Assembly (NCBI GenBank): GCA_003194525.1
Contig: NBIV01000204.1
Location: 62,001-126,000, forward strand
Direction of reading: 5' to 3'
Length of the DNA: 64,000 nucleotides
Source: Gracilariopsis chorda
Taxonomy: Eukaryota > Rhodophyta > Florideophyceae > Gracilariales > Gracilariaceae
Both the position numbers and the translations under genes were made by a program. Shown in pieces: positions 56,682 through 64,000 of this stretch. Numbering within the stretch: the stretch's first letter is position 1; each line of letters begins with the position of its first letter. The notes beneath the pieces are model-generated. The model did no database searches. It was not told where the DNA came from and saw only the letters and a list, made by a program, of their open reading frames with translations.

Positions 56682-58200
56682 GGCGTTGAGTGCTAAAACT
56701 GGCGCGCTGGTACGAACGGTATAAATATGGCAGACAACCTAGCGATCCGACCCTGGGCTCCACCATCTCATCATCACTTCAATAACCCAAGACCTGAAGA
56801 CACTAATCAACTATGGTTTCTCTTCGCCACTTCTTCCTCGTTCTGGCTCTTGCACTGGCTGCAGTGCAGGCCGCAGTTCTGTCCCCAGTATCTCGCTCGT
56901 CTTCTTCACACTCAGACAAGCTTGTGGACTCCATTGTCGGTTACTATGAGAATATCAAGTACTCCGGGTCCGGTAAGAACAACTGGCACTATGTCGACAT
57001 CGAGAAGGTAGATCAGTCTACTCTCCGCTGGGTCAACCGTGCAGGGCGACAGTGGACACTCTCGGTCATAAGCGATGCAGGCGTTGTCGATACTGACAAG
57101 CTCCAGGTCGGAACCGATTGCCCGTACTACTCATCCGGATACACGGAGGCTGCGATTGTTCGCGACGCCAACACTGGAGAAATCAGTGCCATTGTGGGTC
57201 CAGGGGACGAAGCGTACTTGCGCTTCCCCGGCGCGCGTCCCAGCTCGTAGATTCCTTGATTGGTCACTACGAGAATCTTAAATACACGGGCTCCGGAAAG
57301 AACAACTGGCACTACGTCGACGTCGAGAAAGTGGACCACTCCACTCTGCGCTGGACGAACCGCGCGGGAGTGTCATGGACGCTGTACATCCAAGACGCCG
57401 GCAATGGTGTGAATATTGATAGTCTGATTGTTGGCAGCGACTGCCCGTACTACAAGAGCGGTTACACGGCGGCTGGCATTGTGAGAGACGAGGAGACTGG
57501 CTTGGTGTCGGCCATTTTGGGTCCTGGAGGTGAGGCGTACAATCGCTTCCCGGGAACGGGCTCGGAGGTTGTGGCGTCGGTTGTGGGATCGTACGAGAAC
57601 CTGTTGTACAGTGGGTCTGGAAAGAACAACTGGCACTTCGTGCAAATCGAGAAGGTGAACAACTCCACCCTTCGTTGGACGAACAGCGCCGGGGTGAAAT
57701 GGACACTGTACGTGCGAAGCGTGGGCGGTAAGGTCGACACGGAGAACTTGGTGGTTGGCGCGGACAGTCCGTACCACAGCCGAGGCCATACCATCGCCAA
57801 GATTGAGAGAGACAGCAAGTCTGGTATGGTGACGGCGATCCGAGGACCCGGGAACGAGGCGTACACTCGCGATGCTACGTCGTCAGCTGAGATTGTGGCG
57901 TCCGTCGTCGGCACCTTCGAGAACCTTCTGTACACGGGTTCTGGGAAAAACAACTGGCATTACGTTGAGATTGAGAAGGTTGACGAGTCTACTGTACGGT
58001 GGAAGAACCGCGCCGGGCGGTCGTGGACGCTCTCGGTCATCACTTCGGACGGCAAAGTCGACACGACCAAGCTTTCTGTGGGCACGGACTGTCCGTATTA
58101 CTCCAGGGGCTACACATAAGCTGAGTTGGTGAGAGATGCTGATACCGATGCTATTAGAAAGGTGATCGGCCCGGGAAGTGAACCGTATACCCGTCAATAC
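56682..58200. repeat. Right arm of 1.52-kb inverted duplication
   Basis: Reverse complement of 54063-55582. It carries the decayed second copy of the repeat-protein gene. Confidence 0.9.
56720..56727 (+). promoter_or_regulatory. TATA box of the decayed repeat-protein copy
   Basis: tataaata, identical in sequence and spacing to the left-arm box, 86 bases before the ATG at 56813. Confidence 0.7.
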
Positions 58201-58211
58201 CGAGGTCTGAA
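56813..58211 (+). pseudogene. Second copy of the four-repeat secreted protein, frameshifted
   Basis: It is near-identical to the intact gene at 54060-55451, including signal peptide and TATA. A single T is missing near 57234 (ggcgcgcgtcc versus ggcgctgcgtcc), which gives a stop at 57248 after the first repeat. A second lesion changes CAA to TAA at 58117 in repeat 4. The normal stop is also lost because the arm ends at 58200. A truncated secreted one-repeat protein of 145 residues could still be made. Confidence 0.85.
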
Positions 58212-59416
58212 CTAACTCTGTAGTTCTATTACGAACAAGTTGAATACCCAAATTTCTAACGAGATGAAACTTCTCCATTACTATATTCGGAAACATTTTT
58301 AAATGATACATTCCGTTTGCTATGCATTTCCATAAACAGAAACGCCTTTTTCGCGAACAGACACTCTTGTGTTCATTAATACTGTTGCGATAGCTTTTGG
58401 AGGAATATAGTATTATAAACTGAACCACAGATTGAGTTTGTGAAAACGTATATTTGCCGACATGTTGATGAAAACATGTCAGCTCGAAGCTTTTCGTTGC
58501 GTAAAGCTTGAGCGATTGGACAATATGCTGCGTTTGAATTGCATTAGTCGTGGATTGAAGATGAAAATATCCAAAAAAAGTCACACGTGGATCACGTACA
58601 CGATTTATTTTAGGTTGTGTGATTCCATCTGGTTAGCTATTGGATTCTTGGCAACACTAGCTAGCGACATTGCTGTATTGGGTTTCTTGCGTGCGAGTCT
58701 TCTCATGTGATTAGCGAAATGCTCGAATTCGTCTTTCTTTGCAGAGGCTACGAAAGATAGTCTGTGCAGTCCTGAAACTTGGAAAAATATCATTACTTCT
58801 ATCTGACTGCGAATCTTCCACTCTCTTATTTTGAGGCCCTCGGAATGTCGTGTACCGATCATCATAATATCTAGCCTCAACCACTAACATCAGCCTCCAC
58901 AATGTCAGTCGTACTGTTGGCTTCAGCAACAGAACAGAATTGAAGAAACGCAGTGAAATTTGACCTTATTGCATCTAAGTATGAGAGGTTTGTCAAAGGC
59001 ATCAGTACAACGTCTCATCCCGGTGTCAGTGAGCTAAAGCATTCGTATACGGATGGGTTCCAAAATTTCCAGAGAGGTCTAAGGTTACAGAGACCCACAC
59101 ATTCTTTCGTTCCCCTTATTCGCTTTGCTGCCAGCACCACGAAACGCTACTGAAGTTAACAATCTTGTGGTGGTGAAACGCTCAACTCGCACGAGATTCA
59201 TGTTCCCGCGAGACTCTAAGCATCGCTGATCTTCCACTTTTATTTGCACACCCATCCAGTGAGCCATTCAACTGGGCCAATATGAGCAGAGAAGCTTAGA
59301 AGTGTTGCATCTTACGTGGAGGAAACGAGGCCTTGAAACACTTGCGGAATAATAACTTGAGAATCAAGGATCTGTCCGCTGCTCTAAGGTAGGCACCATT
59401 ATGCTTTCTTCTCTTG
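58212..59416. other. Intergenic, no gene seen
   Basis: The region is AT-rich. Open frames such as 58462-58710 have no supported product. Confidence 0.4.
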
Positions 59417-59423
59417 TATAAAA
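59417..59423 (+). promoter_or_regulatory. TATA box of the 59.5-kb cysteine-rich gene
   Basis: tataaaa lies 93 bases upstream of the ATG at 59516. It argues for that start and against the upstream in-frame ATG at 59414. Confidence 0.65.
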
Positions 59424-59515
59424 GCAGTGTGCCATTCCATTCACGACCAAGCCCGCCCGCCACACTTGAGCACCAAATATCAGTTAATCCAACTCATCTT
59501 AAGATCAAACTTAAA

Positions 59516-59755
59516 ATGCGTTTCTTCTTCCTCTTGTCCGTATTCGCGCTCTCTAACCTTGCCGCTCTCGTATCTTCTGCTGCCAGACCTCTATGTTCCA
59601 ATACGGGGACTGAGTGTAAGCCTTGTGGTGTGTTTTGTGTTTGCCTTACCGGAAAATGTTGGGGTGGGAAATGTGTGTATTGTCGTGTTGAACGCCGTGG
59701 ACACCTCATTGTAAGTCATAGCGGACGTGGCTGGAGTCCGAGATTATATGCTTGA
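59516..59755 (+). CDS. Small secreted cysteine-rich peptide, 79 residues
   Basis: The frame is open from 59414, but a TATA box at 59417 places the transcript start later, so the ATG at 59516 is used. It is followed by a strong signal peptide (RFFFLLSVFALSNLAALVSS). The mature part begins near ARPLC and holds eight cysteines in 32 residues, spaced C-x6-C-x2-C-x3-C-x1-C-x4-C-x4-C-x2-C, which is compatible with four disulfides (knottin- or EGF-like). The tail from RRGHLI on has no cysteines. A consensus splice donor gtaagt occurs at 59712-59717, so the last residues could be intron read as exon. Family not recognised. Confidence 0.6.
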   Translation: MRFFFLLSVFALSNLAALVSSAARPLCSNTGTECKPCGVFCVCLTGKCWGGKCVYCRVERRGHLIVSHSGRGWSPRLYA

Positions 59756-60058
59756 CTGACAATGGATCGAATTACGTGTTCCAGACGATACTATTTACTG
59801 ACAATGGCTGGAAGTACGTGGTTTTTTGGCTTCTGTACGGATGCCACGCCCGTTAGGGAAGTAGAGGCCACGCTGCGTTTGACACTCCGCACCATCGTCA
59901 GCAGTACTTAAAGGCTGAGGAATGGTGCAGCCAGTAAACTCGAGAAAGACCAGCAGGCGTCTGATTGAACTCCTCTCTTGCCTTCGCCGCTTTGGTACTC
60001 GACCACCACATTTTTTTCAATCGACCAAACTACTTTGCTTCCGCACTACGTCACACGG
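59756..60058. other. Region upstream of gypsy-3 gag
   Basis: It contains two short repeats of 'ctgacaatgg' followed by a related sequence (near 59756 and 59799), which could be integrase scraps or part of the gypsy-3 leader. No 5' LTR could be defined because the 3' LTR is outside the window. Confidence 0.35.
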
Positions 60059-60865
60059 ATGGGAGATAACGCTGCGCCGTCTTTATCGCAATTGCTGCAG
60101 CAGCAGCAGCTGGAAATGAAGAACTTATCTGCGTCTATCATGAAGGTGAAGGTGGTGTTTTACGATCTTTCTCTTGTTGACCCGACTAACTTTGACCGAA
60201 ATCGGAAAGGGGAATTTGACAAACGCCTCAAAGAAGTAGAAGAAGAGCGAAGTGGAATTATGGCGCTTGTAGACACGGCCGAGAAGCCTATTGAGACAAC
60301 TCAGAAGCTCATCGCGGCTTCACAGAGCGTGCTTACCGGGGCTATTGGACTGGGGCGGAGCCGAGGAGCGAGCTACCGCATACCAGTACTGCCGTCCTTC
60401 AGGGGAAGTGAGTCCGTGCCCATCAAAGATTCTTTTGAGTTCCTGGGCAAAATTAAAGCGCTGTTGAAGGCGCACGAGGTGCCTCAGCGCCACTGGTACT
60501 CGGCGCTGCTAGCGACTCTAAATGAATTTGATCGCCAATGGGCAGAGAGTAACCTTGCTGGCCTCAGATGGCAGGAGCTGCATGCGAAATTTCTTCACCA
60601 TTTTGAGTCCCCCGCGATCCGATACAAGCTGGTTCGTGACCTGATGCCGATTTCGCAGAAGTCTTCGGAGTCCGTGAAAGAATACAGCCACAGGTTTACA
60701 AGCTTCATGGCCCGGACTGGTCGTCGCGATGACGACGAGTCGCTGGTCGCATTTTATGTCCATGGGCTGGATGCTAAATTGCAGGACTTCGTCATCGTGA
60801 CCCGGGCGGCCACTTTGAACATGTGGAACCGGAGCATCCAAGGGTCTCACTCAGTGTCGATCTAA
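60059..60865 (+). pseudogene. gypsy-3 gag, capsid part
   Basis: The ATG at 60059 (MGDNAAPSLSQLLQQQQLEM) is the first good start; the frame is open a little further upstream. The retrotransposon gag domain covers about 60400-60830 (DSFEFLGKIKALLKAHEVPQ, then LHAKFLHHFESPAIRYKLVR and SVKEYSHRFTSFMARTG). TAA at 60863 stops it, with the same frame continuing into the nucleocapsid part. Confidence 0.75.
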
Positions 60866-61975
60866 AGTGAGATTTCCAGCGCAATCACGTTGGACTCCTC
60901 CCGTTCTTCGAGGCGCAAGACAGAACAGGCCAACAAGAAGGAGTCGGTAGGTAGCCCAAGCAACAAGAACTCGCGTGACAGGCATGGTACCCCGAAGAAC
61001 TCCCTGTCCGAGAAGAGTACTTTGAAGAATGACGACTCGAACCAGGGGAAAGGAAAATTGCTGGACGCCGCAACGAGAGAGCAGCTCCAAAAGGAGAAGA
61101 AATGCTCCGAATGCAGGAAGCCATGGAAGCCGGGACATAAATGCGAAGAAAGCGTCAAAAAGGAGCCCCAAGCCGCAAACCTCCAGATAGGGGATACATG
61201 TGAGTCCAGCGAGAATCTCAGTGACTCTGGGCAGCTGTTGGACGCCGATGCGGACCTCATGGCGCTGTTGGGATATGATGATTATGATATGGGGGCCAGA
61301 CTTCTTTTGGACGTTGAGGAAAGCAAGGAAACGAAAGAACCTACCCTAAACGCCCTTTGCGCAGCCTCTGAAGACGCTGCGGAGCTTTTGTATACCCCTG
61401 TACAGATCAACAGTGTCAATGGGTGGGCCATGGTAGACTCGGGAGCCACGTCGACCTTCATAGCAACTGATTTTGTTCGAGAGCTCAGCATTCCAGTTCA
61501 AGACGTCTCGGGCATCATACGAGACGGCCGTGGAAAGGTGATGGCAGACCGGAAGGGTCTAGCTAAGGTGACGGTCAGCAATGGGACTCGCTCGACACAG
61601 GTAATCGCCAAACTCATGCAGATGGCACCAAGGAGGCATATGATCATCGGGCTGCCGCATTTTCCGGTGTTTGGATACTCTGTTGAAGGAGTACCTCAAC
61701 CAGTTGAGACTCCAGGTGATGAAAACCAAGTCACCCCAGATCCCGTGCTGGGGAAGCCTAATAACACGTTAGAAGCACCAGGGACGCCAGAAGGAATCTC
61801 GAATGGAGCCGCGAATGCCCTCAAACGCAACCAGGAAATCTCTCTTTCAGCGCGTTGCACGCATCCGTTGGCAATCCTGCGCGTCCAGCCTTCATCAACC
61901 GCGCCGATATGGAGTAGAGTGAATTTCGTGTCTCGGAAGGATGAAGCTCGTGTCAGTGCTGAGATCAACAGATGA
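60866..61975 (+). pseudogene. gypsy-3 nucleocapsid and aspartic protease
   Basis: A zinc-knuckle variant CSECRKPWKPGHKC (C-x2-C-x7-H-x1-C), of the kind seen in fungal and chromovirus gag, lies near 61105. The protease active site is MVDSGATSTFIATDF near 61430. The MIIGLPHF block follows at about 61640. A Pro/Asn-rich spacer leads to reverse transcriptase, and TGA at 61973 interrupts it. Confidence 0.75.
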
Positions 61976-63616
61976 TTCTCAGCGAAGGTTATAGAAGTGG
62001 CACCCGACGACTGCGCCAATGCTTTCCCTATCCTTGGCGTCCCGAAGAAGGATGGATATGGAAACAAGATTGATGTTCGTCCATGTATCGACCCACGGCG
62101 ACTCAACTCCTTGCTCGTGGACTCGGACTATCCCCTGCCCCTCGTGCAGGAGATATTGGACGCTGTAGGATCTGTGTCAGGACCTGAAGCCTTGTTTACG
62201 ACCCTTGACATAAGAGACGGGTATTTCCGGTTTCCTGTCCCTGAAAAGGATAGGAATTGGCTGGCATTTCGCTGGAAGGGCACACATTATCGCATGCGCG
62301 CGGCACCTCTCGGAATCAAAACCATGTCTGCTAAGTTCCAACAGCTCATGCACAAGATTTTCTACGACGTCCCGTATGTCGCCGTTTATATTGACGACAT
62401 TATCGTCTTCTCCTCCAACAAAGCAGAGCACGCGGAGCACTTCGAGCATGTCATAGATATACTTACAAAATGGAACATACCGATCAGAGTAGACAAGTGT
62501 CAGTTTGGTCAACAGGAAGTCCAACTGCTAGGCTTTATCGTCACTGGTGACGGTATTCAGAAAGACCCAACCAAGGTTGAAGCCATCTCAAACTGGGAAC
62601 GCCCATCGACAGTGAGACAGTTGCTCAGCTTCCTCGGCGCAGCCAACTACTATCGCCAGTTCATCCCAAGGTTCTCGCATATCTCCAAGCCCCTCGACGC
62701 CCAAAGAAAGGAGAAGGGTACACTACAGTGGATCCCGGAAATGAGCGTTGCTTTCGAGGAAATCAAGATGAGAATGGCAGAGGAAGTCACTCTTGCATAC
62801 CCATTAGATGAAAACGAGTACTTGGTTGGCACGGATGCTTCAGATTTTGGACTTGGAGCGTGGATCGGACAGAAGCCAAACGGCAAATACCTCCGCTTTA
62901 TAGCTTTCGCGTCGCGATCTCTATCACACTTGGAGACCAACTATGGTGCTACGAAGAAAGAACTCCTTGCCATAGTATGGGCGTTGGATAAGTTCCGATG
63001 CTACCTCCTCGGAAAGAGATTCACTCTGTACACCGACCACCGCGCACTTACATTTCTTCACACACAGCGTACAGTGAACTCGATGATTGCACGATGTTTG
63101 GACCATATAGTTGAATTCGACTTCCGCATCGTGCACCTACCAGGTCCTCACAATCATCTGGCAGACGCTTTGAGCCGGAAGATGCCCATCGCTACCCTTG
63201 CAAGCCTCACTATATCGCAGCTTGTACGTAATAAGACTGCGCCAGAGGCTGAGAGGGATAGACGCTCATTGGTTGAGCGTGCCCATGGATTCGGACACTT
63301 CGGTGAAATAGAAGTCTTTAAGAAGCTTTGGCACAACGGATACTGGTGGGACGGAATCAGAAATGACATTCGGAAGGAAACTGGTTCTTGCATACCTTGT
63401 CTACGCTATAATATTCAGAAGCGCGGGTTCCACACACTGAGGTCTGTCGTCGCAGAGCTGCCCTGGGATCACCTGGCAGTTGATCTGATAACACTAATAC
63501 ATGTCTCGGACAATGGTCACAACACCCTACTGACAATTGTATGTCTTATGACAAAGTTTGCAATCCTGCGTCCTCTAAAGAGCAAGGAGATGGAACAGGT
63601 GGCGCGAGCACTTTGA
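61976..63616 (+). pseudogene. gypsy-3 reverse transcriptase, RNase H and start of integrase
   Basis: RT: NKIDVRPCIDPRRLN, TTLDIRDGYFRFPV and catalytic VAVYIDDIIVFSS, all intact. RNase H: LVGTDASDFGLGAWIG, ELLAIVWALDKF, LYTDHRALTFL and LADALSRK. The integrase zinc finger AHGFGHFGE with SCIPCL is intact, and DHLAVDLITL is the first catalytic Asp region. A TGA at 63614 falls where TGG is likely (ARAL-stop-ELMSIF). Confidence 0.85.
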
Positions 63617-64000
63617 GAATTAATGTCAATCTTTGGTTTACCCAAGACAATTCAGTCGGATAATGGCTCGGCGTTCGTAAACCAGCTGTTGCAGGAACTG
63701 GTGAAGCTAAATGGGATTGATCACCGTACCATCTCACCGTATAATCCCAGAGCTAATGGGGCGGTTGAAAGAGTCAATTGAACGATCGAGACTATGCTTC
63801 TTAAGGAGCTAAACGGAGCTACCCACCGATGAGAGGAGTTTGTCCAGTACATTCAGCTGGCGTACAACTGCAAAACTGCCGCACTGACAAGTTCGACGCC
63901 ATTCTCGTTAATGTTCGGAAGAGCCATGAATGGATTCAGAAGGTTCGGGAAAACAGCCACAGCATCCCCAATGACCTTGGAGTTATGGACGAAGCATCAG
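63617..64000 (+). pseudogene. gypsy-3 integrase core, continued to window edge
   Basis: The same frame goes on with IQSDNGSAFVNQ (second catalytic Asp) and SPYNPRANGAVERVN (catalytic Glu). A TGA follows at 63778 and another at 63829, then VQYIQLAYNCKTAAL. The sequence is cut by the window end. Confidence 0.8.

Larger units (their letters stand above)
60059..64000 (+). mobile_element. Ty3/gypsy retrotransposon gypsy-3, runs off the right edge
   Basis: Gag, protease, RT, RNase H and integrase lie in one reading frame, interrupted by stops at 60863, 61973, 63614, 63778 and 63829. No frameshifts were needed up to the window end. This suggests a single-ORF element inactivated by point mutation. 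It is more intact than gypsy-1 and belongs to a different group from gypsy-2. LTRs were not found. Confidence 0.85.

Noticed and set aside
56727-57011. Frame starting at the TATA-adjacent ATG upstream of the repeat gene
   Set aside because: The ATG lies at the TATA box, upstream of any likely transcript start, and the frame is out of phase with the gene.
59756-59860. Integrase fragment from repeated 'TDNG' codons just before gypsy-3
   Set aside because: Two short matches only; no flanking integrase sequence could be followed.

Overview
This is a eukaryotic nuclear window dominated by transposable elements. LTR retrotransposons, Helitrons and LINE tails fill nearly all of 2.9-42 kb and 59.9-64 kb. 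The few host-like genes are single-exon, encode mostly secreted proteins, and have clear TATA boxes. There are no bacterial operons, rRNA genes or CRISPR arrays. Element types and gene style would fit a TE-rich, intron-poor protist or alga, such as a florideophyte red alga or an oomycete. The species cannot be fixed from the sequence alone; the gypsy element at 4-8.5 kb resembles oomycete-type gypsy polyproteins, and the transthyretin-like domain at 49 kb is a family best known from nematodes.

Layout. 0-1.6 kb: 3' end of a ferlin-like C2 protein broken by frameshifts. 2.9-3.5 kb: LINE RNase H tail ending in (GAA)n. 4.0-8.5 kb: 5'-truncated Ty3/gypsy element (gypsy-1) with a putative 3' LTR, inserted in the RNase H region of a reverse-strand Ty1/copia element (copia-1, 8.5-11.1 kb) that has lost its reverse transcriptase. 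11.1-16.6 kb: old copia element (copia-2) with two LTRs, a half-tRNA-type primer site and a nested solo LTR. 16.8-19.7 kb: third, badly decayed copia relic. 19.75-35.25 kb: a Helitron (Helitron-1) split by a 12.5-kb gypsy element (gypsy-2, 21548-34052). 35.25-41.9 kb: a second, older Helitron (Helitron-2) of the same family, directly head-to-tail with the first.

41.9-59.8 kb is the host-like part. It holds a cysteine-rich secreted protein (45.0 kb), a reverse-strand LINE tail (46.4-47.4 kb), a secreted transthyretin-like/HExxH metallopeptidase (48.7-49.7 kb), a 1.52-kb inverted duplication carrying a four-repeat secreted protein (intact copy 54.06-55.45 kb, decayed copy 56.8-58.2 kb), and a second small cysteine-rich secreted protein (59.5 kb). 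From 59.9 kb to the edge lies a third gypsy element (gypsy-3), still running at the window end.

The most unusual items are: (1) a roughly 640-residue reading frame antisense to gypsy-2, between its chromodomain and 3' LTR; (2) a textbook -1 ribosomal frameshift cassette at the gag/pol junction of gypsy-2; (3) the transthyretin-like/metallopeptidase fusion; and (4) the near-perfect head-to-head duplication in which one copy of the repeat-protein gene is intact and the other is freshly broken.
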